Shown: in pieces, positions 33,309 through 41,501 of the stretch
Position numbering within the stretch: position 1 is the first letter of the stretch
Layout: each line of letters starts with the position of its first letter
NCBI GenBank assembly: GCA_035495315.1
Contig: DATJGF010000151.1
Coordinates: 1 to 64,000 of the forward strand
Direction: 5' to 3'
Source: DATJGF01 sp035495315
GTDB taxonomy: Bacteria; Verrucomicrobiota; Verrucomicrobiia; Limisphaerales; UBA8199
DNA: 64,000 nucleotides
Position numbers and translations under genes: made by a program
Notes under the pieces: generated by a model
The model's database searches: none
The model's input: the letters and a program-made list of their open reading frames with translations, nothing else
What the model was told of the DNA's origin: nothing

Positions 33309-34706
33309 CTACGGTCCCCCTGGCGTCGTTAAGGGGGCGGTGGTGGGTGGGAGCGCGGTGCGCGGGAGGTTAATTGAATCACCTGGTCGCAATCTAGCAA
33401 AATTGACATTGGGGTTGGCGGCGCGAATCGCAGCTTCGGGAATGCCATAGATCAGGCTGATGGTTGCTGCGCTGTCACCCGGACGAAGGGTGTAGGTGCT
33501 TCGCCGCGGGGGCTGTGTGGCGTTCGGATCGGGAGGCAGTTGCTGTCCCATAGCGACGGCGTTGGCTTTGAGCTGATCCAACTCCAGTTGTTTGAGTTCG
33601 ATGGCTTTTTGATCAGCGGTTAAGTCCAGGTTGGTGCGAATCGATTCCTGCGTCGCTGCCGCCGCCTGATTAATTTGGTAAATCATTCGGGCGTTTTCAG
33701 GAGTGCCAGCCTGTTCGGCCGTAGCGACGGCATCACGATACAGAGGATCATGCAATAATTGATATTCCTCGTAACGCTTCGGTCCCAAAGCGACCTTGAT
33801 GGCTTCCTCCCGCTGCGCCTGCAAGGCTTTACGAGTCTGGACTACGTTCGGATCCGTGCTATCGGCGAGTGCCTGGATTTGTTGGTCGAGACTGTCGGTG
33901 GCTCGAAACACCGAGCGGAATTCGTCAGGGCTGGCATTAAAATATTGGAGCTGGCCAAAGGAGGCGCGCAAGGTGTTTGCATACTGGGAATACCGCAAGA
34001 GGTACTCTTCCAATTGCCCAGGCGGAAGAACGCGGGATAGTTCATCGCGGGTTTGTTGGCGAAGCTTGGCCAACTCCGCCGGGTCGGGCTCTTTGCCTTG
34101 AGCGCGTCGGGCGTCGATATACGCCTGGATTTTCGCCTCCGAACGGGAATTGATATCCTGCAAGGCCTGCTTAGTTTCGGTGGGCAACGATCCGAGAACC
34201 GGACCATCCAAAAGGATACCTGGGTGAGTTGGACGCGGCAGGCTGGCCAGGTCGCCAGATTCCCAACTCGAACCGAGCAATCTCGTCAACAAAGCCCGCC
34301 GTTCCTCTTCCAACGCGCGAGATTTCTCGAGGGCTACCTGCAGCACATTGGTATCGGGCTCGCTGCGCCACCATTGCTGGTCCGGGGTGACAAGTTCAAT
34401 TGCCCGGCGGCGCGCAAACAGACCGTTGATATCGGCAATGATGATATCCCGGATGGTTTGCTCCGGACATCCGATGTTGCGTAAATTGGTTATGTAAGTG
34501 GGGTAATCGGGCGATTCGACTTCCTGCCAGGAGAAAAACTGTCGACGCAAAAGGACGTTGGTTCGTCCGGCGGTCCCCGTCGCTTGAGGGGCCATTTCGG
34601 CTTGAGAGCCGCTTTTGGCAGCCCTTGGAGAAGAGGTAGCGAGCCACACTGCCGCCAACAGGATATTGACGCCGAGCGAAAAGAATGCGAAAGCGCGCCA
34701 GCCCAT
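33309..34706 (-). CDS. Membrane-anchored LysM-domain protein
   Basis: 465 residues from ATG 34706; a TTG at 34745 would add 13. An N-terminal signal-anchor (FAFFSLGVNILLAAVWLATSS) is followed by about 350 residues of charged helical sequence. A C-terminal LysM domain follows (YTLRPGDSAATISLIYGIPE, then RLRPGDSINLP) and a Thr/Pro tail. LysM binds peptidoglycan, so the protein probably spans the periplasm. The helical region is not recognised. It is divergent from purM. Confidence 0.83.
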   Translation of the reverse strand: MGWRAFAFFSLGVNILLAAVWLATSSPRAAKSGSQAEMAPQATGTAGRTNVLLRRQFFSWQEVESPDYPTYITNLRNIGCPEQTIRDIIIADINGLFARRRAIELVTPDQQWWRSEPDTNVLQVALEKSRALEEERRALLTRLLGSSWESGDLASLPRPTHPGILLDGPVLGSLPTETKQALQDINSRSEAKIQAYIDARRAQGKEPDPAELAKLRQQTRDELSRVLPPGQLEEYLLRYSQYANTLRASFGQLQYFNASPDEFRSVFRATDSLDQQIQALADSTDPNVVQTRKALQAQREEAIKVALGPKRYEEYQLLHDPLYRDAVATAEQAGTPENARMIYQINQAAAATQESIRTNLDLTADQKAIELKQLELDQLKANAVAMGQQLPPDPNATQPPRRSTYTLRPGDSAATISLIYGIPEAAIRAANPNVNFARLRPGDSINLPRTALPPTTAPLTTPGGP

Positions 34707-34837
34707 ACAGCTATTCCTGGCTATGAGTGCCACAGTAAGCTTCAAAAAGCAATAAAGGAGATAGGCCCATTAGTCTTATTGGTCCTATTCCAGGTAAAGA
34801 TTGGACAAGCCTTGCTCTCGCGCTAGTCTCTGCGCCG

Positions 34838-35926
34838 ATGAATCGCAGCGCATATGCCAGAGCCGGCGTCGATATCGAATTAGGCAACAAGGTCAAGGGG
34901 ACTTTGCCGCAATTGCTGGCGGCAACCCAGCGCTCAGAGGTCCTTGGTAAAGTGGGCGGTTTTGGAGGGTTGTTTGCCTTGAATGTAGCCCGTTACCGGG
35001 AACCTGTCCTTGTCTCCAGCGTTGATGGGGTGGGCACCAAACTGAAGCTGGCATTCGCGATGGATCGCCACGACACAATTGGCCAGGACCTTGTAAATCA
35101 TTGTGTCAACGATATTGCGGTTTTGGGCGCGGAACCCTTGTTTTTCCTTGATTATCTCGGGACTGGTAAACTCAAACCGCACATCTTCACCGAAATTATC
35201 CGTGGATTTGCCAAAGCATGCGCCGAGAATCATTGCACCCTAATCGGAGGGGAGACGGCCCAAATGCCAGGCTTTTATCAGCCGGGTGAATATGATGTCA
35301 GCGGCACGATCATCGGAGTTGTAGACAGGAGGTTGATGCTTGATGGCAAGGCGGTCAAACCGGGGGACGTCGTCATTGGACTCGCTTCCAGCGGGTTGCA
35401 CACCAACGGTTACTCGTTGGCGAGGCAGATTTTTTTCGAACGCCTCAAGCTTAAGCCGTCCAGTTATGTCCCCGAATTGAGAAATCGACTTGGCGACGAA
35501 CTGCTTAAAGTTCACGTGAGCTACGGTCCGCTCATTCAAAAACTGATTCGGAAATTTAACTGGGGCGGCGTGACGCCCGCATCAAAGGTCGTCAAATCCA
35601 GGTCAAGTGGTCCAATCAAAGCACTGGCTCACATAACCGGCGGGGGCTTCGTCGATAACATCCCGCGCGTGCTTCCGCGAAACTGCGACGTGCTGATTCG
35701 CAAAGGCGCTTGGGAAATCCTTCCGATTTTTCAAATCATACGTCAAAAGGGCGGAGTTTCGGAAGCGGAACTGTTTCAGGTATTTAACATGGGCATTGGA
35801 ATGGTGCTGATCGTAGCCGCTAACCAAGCCGACGCGATTCTAAAGTTCATTCATGCCCAAAAAACCAAGGCGTGGTTGATCGGCGAAGTGTGCAGAGGCC
35901 GTGGACGGGCCCGAATCGTCGGATGA
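34838..35926 (+). CDS. purM: Phosphoribosylformylglycinamidine cyclo-ligase
   Basis: 362 residues, full length. It forms AIR from FGAM with ATP in purine synthesis. Signatures are SAYARAGVDIELGN, VSSVDGVGTKLKLAF, NHCVNDIAVLGAEPLFFLDY, and IGGETAQMPGFYQPGEYDVSG, followed by the C-terminal AIRS domain (HITGGGFVDNIPRVLP). Confidence 0.97.
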   Translation: MNRSAYARAGVDIELGNKVKGTLPQLLAATQRSEVLGKVGGFGGLFALNVARYREPVLVSSVDGVGTKLKLAFAMDRHDTIGQDLVNHCVNDIAVLGAEPLFFLDYLGTGKLKPHIFTEIIRGFAKACAENHCTLIGGETAQMPGFYQPGEYDVSGTIIGVVDRRLMLDGKAVKPGDVVIGLASSGLHTNGYSLARQIFFERLKLKPSSYVPELRNRLGDELLKVHVSYGPLIQKLIRKFNWGGVTPASKVVKSRSSGPIKALAHITGGGFVDNIPRVLPRNCDVLIRKGAWEILPIFQIIRQKGGVSEAELFQVFNMGIGMVLIVAANQADAILKFIHAQKTKAWLIGEVCRGRGRARIVG

Positions 35927-36024
35927 CCCATGTTTAACGTGCGGCTCATGGAGCTTGCGCGCGAGCCATTCCTTTGCGGGAAAAACGTCTTGAGCACAAA
36001 CCGGTCGCCAATTAGTTTTGATCT

Positions 36025-36258
36025 ATGCCAATTTACGAGTTCCATTGCGGGAAATGCGAGAAGGACAGCGAAATCCTGGTCCGCTCCTCGCGTTGGCAGG
36101 GGGCCAAATGCCCACACTGCGGTTCGACCAAACTATCAAAGAAGTTCTCGGTCTTTGCATCGTCGGGTGGAGGTGCTTCCGAACCCAATGCGTGTGCCGC
36201 TACCGGCGGCCCGCGCTCCGGCGGTTGCCACTGCAGTGGCGGCAAACATCGGCATTAG
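36025..36258 (+). CDS. FmdB-family zinc ribbon protein
   Basis: 77 residues. MPIYEFHCGKCEKDSEIL and KCPHCGSTKLSKKFSVF are the FmdB signature (two CxxC pairs). The tail is rich in Gly, Cys and His (GGCHCSGGKHRH) and could bind metal. FmdB was named as a regulator in methylotrophs, but the general role is unknown. It lies between purM and rsmD. Confidence 0.9.
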   Translation: MPIYEFHCGKCEKDSEILVRSSRWQGAKCPHCGSTKLSKKFSVFASSGGGASEPNACAATGGPRSGGCHCSGGKHRH

Positions 36259-36349
36259 AGAAGAGTGGTTGCTGCTACTTCGATTTGAGGTTTAGGTTGT
36301 TCCAATCGAGCGGTGGCGGACCGAACCCAAGAACTGAGACTCGAAGAGT

Positions 36350-36378
36350 GGGACTCGTGGAACTCGTCCTTCCGGGTA
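36350..36378. repeat. GGAACTCG-family repeat upstream of rsmD
   Basis: The 29-bp stretch contains GGGACTCGTGGAACTCGTCC and matches the copies at about 20390 and 40348. It ends 4 bp before the rsmD ATG, so it fills the place where a Shine-Dalgarno would be. Confidence 0.6.
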
Positions 36379-36382
36379 TCGT

Positions 36383-36964
36383 ATGCGAATCACAGGTGGT
36401 AAAGCCGCGCGACGAATATTAAAGGTGCCCAAAGGGCTGCAGGTCCGACCCACGCCTGACCTGGTCAAACAGGCGGTATTCAACAGCCTCGGCGAACGCG
36501 TCAATGGCGCGCGGGTGCTTGAACTCTTTGCCGGCACCGGTGCGCTTAGTCTGGAATGCCTTAGCCGCGGGGCGGCATCGACCGTCTGCGTGGAAAAATC
36601 CAGCCGACATGCGGAGGTATTGCGTCGCAACTTCGAGGCTGCCGGTTTTGGCCCCGAACTGCTGCAGGCTAGAGTGCAAGACGTTTTTGCTGCTTTGGCG
36701 CAGCTCAGGTCCGGTTCGGCACAGTTCGATTTAATTCTCGCCGACCCGCCTTACGGTGAGAAGAATGTTGGACGACGATCCAATTCCTTTGCGCAGCAAC
36801 TGCTCGATGACTCGACGCTTCCCGGATTATTGGTCGCGAGCGGTCTCTTTATCCTCGGCCACACTAAACGAGATTCACTGTCGTTACCGCCATGGTGGGT
36901 CGAATTGAAGGTACTGAGGCATGGAGACAGCGTGATGAGCTTTCTGCAACGTGAGCGGGCCTAG
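36383..36964 (+). CDS. rsmD: 16S rRNA (guanine966-N2)-methyltransferase
   Basis: 193 residues. MRITGGKAARRIL and VRPTPDLVKQAVFNSL at the N-terminus, the SAM site VLELFAGTGALSLECLSRGA, and the catalytic DPPY in LILADPPYGEKN identify RsmD. It acts on the assembling 30S subunit. Confidence 0.95.
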   Translation: MRITGGKAARRILKVPKGLQVRPTPDLVKQAVFNSLGERVNGARVLELFAGTGALSLECLSRGAASTVCVEKSSRHAEVLRRNFEAAGFGPELLQARVQDVFAALAQLRSGSAQFDLILADPPYGEKNVGRRSNSFAQQLLDDSTLPGLLVASGLFILGHTKRDSLSLPPWWVELKVLRHGDSVMSFLQRERA

Positions 36965-37027
36965 AACGGTTTCGGAAACAGCTGCCTCGTCGTCGTCCTT
37001 CGTCCTCGGAAAATGAGGTTGCTTTGT

Positions 37028-37074
37028 TTCATGGTACCAGTGCGGCGTTGAAAGACGCCGAGGCTACCCATGAA
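37028..37074. repeat. Palindromic element in the rsmD-DUF2934 spacer
   Basis: Outer TTCATGGTA / TACCCATGAA arms (one bulge) and a perfect inner hairpin CGGCGT-TGAAAG-ACGCCG. A GA-rich tract like the element at 375 follows at 37,117-37,133. The rest of the 36,965-37,246 gap is empty. Confidence 0.65.
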
Positions 37075-37246
37075 GATTGCAGGGTGAAAGGGCCTCCTCC
37101 ATCTTCTCCGGGGGAGGAGAGGGAGAAAAGACCGCTACTGGACAAAACCTGCGAAGGTTTAACTTCAAGCCCCGCTAGCCCCCGAATCTGACGTTAAGTG
37201 GTTGAAAGGACGCGCAGTAGGTTTATCTTAGAGCGGAAGGAAGTAT

Positions 37247-37441
37247 ATGAAAAAGAAGACGCGTACTTCAGTTGAGCAGCCGAAGCCCTTCACTCCAGGC
37301 ATTACTAAATCCATGGTTCGTCAGCACGCCTACGAACTGTTCCGCGATAAACTGCCCCAGCACCCACTGAACATCGAGGATTGGGTGCTGGCGGAAAAAG
37401 ATCTCGTGGCGTCTCTCGAGGCCGACGATTTGCCGAAATAG
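37247..37441 (+). CDS. DUF2934-like small protein
   Basis: 64 residues. The core VRQHAYELFRDKLPQHPLN followed by IEDWVLAEKDLVASL is the DUF2934 pattern (AYELxxxxG...DDWLxAExxL) of small proteins found in many environmental bacteria. A good GGAAGGAAGT Shine-Dalgarno tract precedes the ATG. Role unknown. Confidence 0.75.
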   Translation: MKKKTRTSVEQPKPFTPGITKSMVRQHAYELFRDKLPQHPLNIEDWVLAEKDLVASLEADDLPK

Positions 37442-37667
37442 CGGCTAGCCGCCAACCCAACATTGAGGGTCGAGAGGTTCAGGCGGATTCAAGAACAGCA
37501 TTGAATCGCAGAGATGCGAAGGCCTCAGAGGAAAAAACTTTTGATTCTGCGCTTTGCCCTCCGCTCCCGTGCTTTTTCTTTGCGAGCTTCGCAAATTCTG
37601 CGGTTGAAAGCCTATTCGGGGAAATGGCGTTGGCCAGATTAGGGATTTCCGGGTTTCCCAGATTACC

Positions 37668-38420
37668 TTAGTCCGGCGCCCCTTTTAACAGCGCGACGCC
37701 ATAGTCGCGATTCAGCTTGGCGATAAAGCTTAGGCTGATTTCTTTTGGGCATACGGCTTCGCAGGATCCCGTAACGGTGCAGTTGCCAAAACCTTCGGCA
37801 TCCATCTGTCTGACCATATTCAGCGCGCGACGGTCTTTTTCGGCCTTGCCCTGCGGCAGGAGGTTAAGATGCGACACTTTGGCCGCAACGAACAACATAG
37901 CGGAAGCATTTTTGCAGACAGCGACACAGGCCCCGCACGAGATGCACGCCGCGGCATCCATTGAGCGATCGGCAATGGTCTTTGGCACTGGGATTGCATT
38001 GCCGTCCGGGGTCCCGCCGGTATTGACTGAAACAAAGCCTCCGGCCTGGATGATGCGATCGAACGCAGTACGGTTGGTGATGAGGTCTCTAATGACCGGA
38101 AAGGCTTTGGCACGCCATGGCTCGATAGTGATGGTATCGCCATCCTTGAAATGGCGCATGTGCAACTGACAGGTCGCGGTGCCCCGATGACCTCCGTGGG
38201 GCACACCATTAATCACCAGGGAGCACATGCCGCAGATGCCTTCGCGGCAGTCGGAATCGAAGGCGATCGGCTCGGCCCCGCGCTCCAGCAATCCCTCGTT
38301 AACGACATCGAGCATTTCCAAAAAGGACATGTCCTCCAGCACACTATTGGCCTCATAAGTCTCAAAGCGGCCGATGGCTTCCCGGTTTTTTTGGCGCCAG
38401 ATTTTCAGCGTTAAATTCAT
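37668..38420 (-). CDS. sdhB: Succinate dehydrogenase / fumarate reductase iron-sulfur subunit
   Basis: 250 residues. The 2Fe-2S domain has DCREGICGMCSLVINGVPHG with a later Cys in TATCQLHM. The C-terminal part has CISCGACVAVCKN and TGSCEAVCPKEISL for the 4Fe-4S and 3Fe-4S centres. The spacing is that of the Wolinella/Bacteroides-type enzyme rather than the E. coli SdhB. The start overlaps the sdhA stop by 4 bp. Confidence 0.95.
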   Translation of the reverse strand: MNLTLKIWRQKNREAIGRFETYEANSVLEDMSFLEMLDVVNEGLLERGAEPIAFDSDCREGICGMCSLVINGVPHGGHRGTATCQLHMRHFKDGDTITIEPWRAKAFPVIRDLITNRTAFDRIIQAGGFVSVNTGGTPDGNAIPVPKTIADRSMDAAACISCGACVAVCKNASAMLFVAAKVSHLNLLPQGKAEKDRRALNMVRQMDAEGFGNCTVTGSCEAVCPKEISLSFIAKLNRDYGVALLKGAPD

Positions 38421-40333
38421 TTATAGCTCCGGGTGCTCATGTGAACTTCTTCATAGGCGAGCAGCTCCTTGTGCAGCACCGCCGGCTGGTTGGGGCCTTT
38501 ATATTCCCAGGCGGCGACATAGGAGAACTGCTCGTCATTGCGCAATGCCTCGCCGTCCGGTGTCTGAAACTCGCTGCGGAAATGTCCGCCGCAGGATTCG
38601 CGGCGATGTAATGCGTCCTGGCAAAGCAATTCGGCGAATTCCATGAAATCGGCTACCCTCCCGGCGTACTCGAGGGCCTGGTTCAATTCGCCATTCTCGC
38701 CGGTTACGTTCAATGTTTTCCAGAATTCTTCCCGCAGCTCAGGAATGCGCCGCAACGCTTCCTTCAACCCAGCTTCGTCGCGCGCCATGCCGCATTTCTC
38801 CCAAAGCAATTTGCCAAGCTCCCGATGGAGCGATGTCGCCGTGCGTTTGCCTTTGATCGACAACAATCGGTTCATAAACGCCCGCACGCCATCTTCGGCT
38901 TGTTTAAACTCCGGGCGGTCCGTGGTAACTTTGGTCGGTTTAGCCGAGGCGAAATAATCCCCAATGGTATAGGGCAAAATGAAGTAGCCATCAGCCAAAC
39001 CCTGCATCAGGGCGCTGGCGCCGAGCCGATTGGCACCGTGGTCCGAAAAATTGGCTTCGCCGAGGACAAACAGGCCGGGGAGAGTGCTCATCAGATTGTA
39101 GTCAACCCAAGTGCCACCCATCGTGTAGTGAACCGCCGGAAAGATGCGCATTGGGGCTTCATACGCGTTTTCGCCCGTAATCCGTTCGTACATGTCGAAG
39201 AGATTCCCATAGCGTTCGCGAATGACCGGCTCGCCCAGACGCTTGATCGAATCTGAGAAATCCAGATAGACCCCCAGCCCGCCAGGGCCTACTCCACGGC
39301 CCGCGTCGCAAACTTCTTTGGCGGCGCGCGAGGAGATATCGCGCGGGGCGAGGTTGCCAAAGCTGGGATATTTGCGTTCGAGGTAATAATCTCGATCCTG
39401 CTCCGAAATGGAGGCGGGCGCCTTAGCACAGTCCTCTTTTCTTTTAGGCACCCAGACCCGTCCATCGTTGCGGAGTGACTCCGACATTAAGGTCAGCTTT
39501 GATTGATGTTCGCCGCTGACCGGAATGCAGGTTGGATGAATTTGGGTGTAACAGGGGTTGGCAAAGAACGCGCCCTTCTTATAGGCACGCCAGGTCGCGG
39601 TGACGTTGCAGCCCTTGGCGTTGGTTGACAAGAAAAACACGTTCCCGTAACCACCCGTTGCCAGCACTACGGCATCGCCCGCGTGCGAGGAAATCGCACC
39701 CGTGATAAGGTCTCGCACAACGATACCTTTAGCCGCGCCGTCAATCACGACCAGCTCAAGCATCTCGGTGCGCGGGTACATTTTCACCGTGCCGAGTCCG
39801 ATTTGGCGGCTTAATGCCTGATAGGCCCCAAGCAACAGTTGCTGGCCGGTTTGCCCGCGGGCATAAAACGTGCGAGACACCTGGGCGCCGCCAAAGGAGC
39901 GATTGGCGAGTAATCCGCCGTACTCACGAGCGAAAGGCACTCCCTGGGCAACGCATTGATCAATGATATTGATGCTCACCTGAGCCAGGCGATACACGTT
40001 GGCCTCACGCGCACGGAAATCCCCGCCTTTGATCGTATCGTAGAACAGCCGGTAAACGCTGTCGCCATCGTTGGCGTAATTCTTGGCGGCGTTGATGCCG
40101 CCTTGCGCCGCAATGCTATGGGCACGCCGCGGACTGTCCTGGAAACAGAAGCATTTCACCTTGTATCCCAGCTCAGCCAGACTCGCCGCGGCCGATGCAC
40201 CGGCTAAGCCGCTGCCAACCACAAGGATGTCATATTTCCGTTTATTGGCCGGATTGATCAGTTTGATCTCGAACCGATGCTTATCCCATTTCTGGGCAAC
40301 CGGGCCGGAAGGTATTTTGCTTTCCAGGGTCAT
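38417..40333 (-). CDS. sdhA: Succinate dehydrogenase / fumarate reductase flavoprotein subunit
   Basis: 638 residues, full length. ILVVGSGLAGASAAASLAEL is the FAD Rossmann motif and HSIAAQGGINAAKN holds the covalent FAD His. The active-site loop HPTCIPVSGEHQSKLTLMSE and the C-terminal helical domain are complete. With sdhB and the five-helix sdhC it forms complex II. Direction (oxidation or fumarate reduction) cannot be read from sequence, but the cbb3 oxidase nearby favours succinate oxidation. Confidence 0.96.
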   Translation of the reverse strand: MTLESKIPSGPVAQKWDKHRFEIKLINPANKRKYDILVVGSGLAGASAAASLAELGYKVKCFCFQDSPRRAHSIAAQGGINAAKNYANDGDSVYRLFYDTIKGGDFRAREANVYRLAQVSINIIDQCVAQGVPFAREYGGLLANRSFGGAQVSRTFYARGQTGQQLLLGAYQALSRQIGLGTVKMYPRTEMLELVVIDGAAKGIVVRDLITGAISSHAGDAVVLATGGYGNVFFLSTNAKGCNVTATWRAYKKGAFFANPCYTQIHPTCIPVSGEHQSKLTLMSESLRNDGRVWVPKRKEDCAKAPASISEQDRDYYLERKYPSFGNLAPRDISSRAAKEVCDAGRGVGPGGLGVYLDFSDSIKRLGEPVIRERYGNLFDMYERITGENAYEAPMRIFPAVHYTMGGTWVDYNLMSTLPGLFVLGEANFSDHGANRLGASALMQGLADGYFILPYTIGDYFASAKPTKVTTDRPEFKQAEDGVRAFMNRLLSIKGKRTATSLHRELGKLLWEKCGMARDEAGLKEALRRIPELREEFWKTLNVTGENGELNQALEYAGRVADFMEFAELLCQDALHRRESCGGHFRSEFQTPDGEALRNDEQFSYVAAWEYKGPNQPAVLHKELLAYEEVHMSTRSYK

Positions 40334-40347
40334 GGCAGGTTAAGGTT

Positions 40348-40402
40348 GGGGACTCTTGGAACTCTTCCCTCCGAGACTTTGAACTTTGGACTTTGGGCTT
40401 TG
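40348..40402. repeat. GGAACTC-family repeat plus heptad array in the sdhC-sdhA gap
   Basis: 40348-40373 is a diverged copy of the repeat before prfA and rsmD. 40375-40402 is an array of four 7-base units, GACTTTG AACTTTG GACTTTG GGCTTTG, ending just beyond the sdhC stop. Together they fill the 73-bp gap between sdhC and sdhA. Confidence 0.75.
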
Positions 40403-40406
40403 GACC

Positions 40407-41111
40407 TCATCGAAGGGCCTCCTTCCCATAACCGCAGAGAATGGCGATCGGGATTGAGCTGTAGCCGAGGAAAATCAGCACCGCGACCACGCGCGCTGCC
40501 TTGTCCAGGAATGGTCGGTAGGCGTCATTTTTCCAGCCGAGGGATTGGAACATGCTGCTGGCGCCGTGACTCAAGTGCAGGCATAGCAGCCCCACGCCCA
40601 GAATGTAGAACGCCGATACCCAACCGTTGCTGAATCCCACGACCATCATCTTGAAAATATCGTGCCGTTTTTCCGGGTCGAGAAAGGTCAAAAAACTCTG
40701 GCCTGTCAGATTGATGTACTGCACCTGAGCGGTGTAATGCAGGATGTGGTAGACGATAAAGACAAACGCGATAATGCCGCTCATCAACATCGTTCGAGAA
40801 GCATAGGTCGAACCTTTGGGCTGAAAGACCGCATAACCAACGGGACGCGCCGCCTTATTTTCCAACGATAATTTGGTCGCCGCCCAGATATGCACCAACA
40901 GCAGCACCAGCAATGCGATGCGCGCCGGCCACACCAGCTCGAGATTGCTCTGCAAGAAATGCCCGTACCGGTTAATAGCCTCGGGGCCGAGAAACACCTG
41001 AAGATTACCGACGAGGTGGGCGATCACAAACAGGAACAGGAAAAAACCGCTTATCGCCATCAGGTACTTCTTGCCGAGCGAAGACTGAAAGATCGATTTG
41101 ATATTATTCAT
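40407..41111 (-). CDS. sdhC: Succinate dehydrogenase cytochrome b558 subunit (di-haem type)
   Basis: 234 residues with five membrane helices. His residues at LFVIAHLVGN, LLLVHIWAA, FIVYHILHYT and LCLHLSHGASS fit the four axial ligands of the di-haem SdhC/FrdC of B. subtilis and Wolinella. There is no separate SdhD, as expected for this type. It is the first gene of sdhCAB and anchors the complex to the membrane and to menaquinone. Confidence 0.93.
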   Translation of the reverse strand: MNNIKSIFQSSLGKKYLMAISGFFLFLFVIAHLVGNLQVFLGPEAINRYGHFLQSNLELVWPARIALLVLLLVHIWAATKLSLENKAARPVGYAVFQPKGSTYASRTMLMSGIIAFVFIVYHILHYTAQVQYINLTGQSFLTFLDPEKRHDIFKMMVVGFSNGWVSAFYILGVGLLCLHLSHGASSMFQSLGWKNDAYRPFLDKAARVVAVLIFLGYSSIPIAILCGYGKEALR

Positions 41112-41501
41112 TACTGCTCACTGGCGCGCAAATATTGCTTCGGGTAAGCCAATCTTTGAAGAATCTAATTGTCCGGCGGCGTGGGTCAAGAATTCTAAAG
41201 TTGGTTTAAGCATAGCCAATCTTATAAGTCAGCCTACCTTATAAGTGTTCGGCCGATCGGAGCGACGATACCCCTATCGGATCTTTGGTAACGCAGAGTT
41301 TCACTCTGCTGTATCGCAGGTTTTCAAGCTGCATTTGTGCCCAAACGCCTCAAGCGCAGGTTCCCCAACCTGTTTTATGCCCAAAAGGGATCAAGTGTCT
41401 GCCGAAGCGTGTTCTTGCTCGGAGCGTTTTGGCGTGCCATGCTGTGATTCGACCCACCGCGGCCAAATCTTGAGCGGTCGGGGCGGTGGGCTGGAAGCGC
41501 T
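41112..41501. other. Spacer between sdhC and the phosphatase gene
   Basis: It should contain the sdh promoter and the promoter of the gene at 41502, but no clear boxes were found. It contains the half copy of a palindromic element at 41288-41333 and a small CAGGTT-CCCC-AACCTG hairpin near 41362-41377. Confidence 0.5.
41288..41333. repeat. Half copy of the 30019 palindromic element
   Basis: 46 bp match the left side of the element at 30019 with very few changes (shared core CGCAGAGTTTCACTCTGCTG). The matching right end is not present nearby, so this is a truncated copy. Confidence 0.8.
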
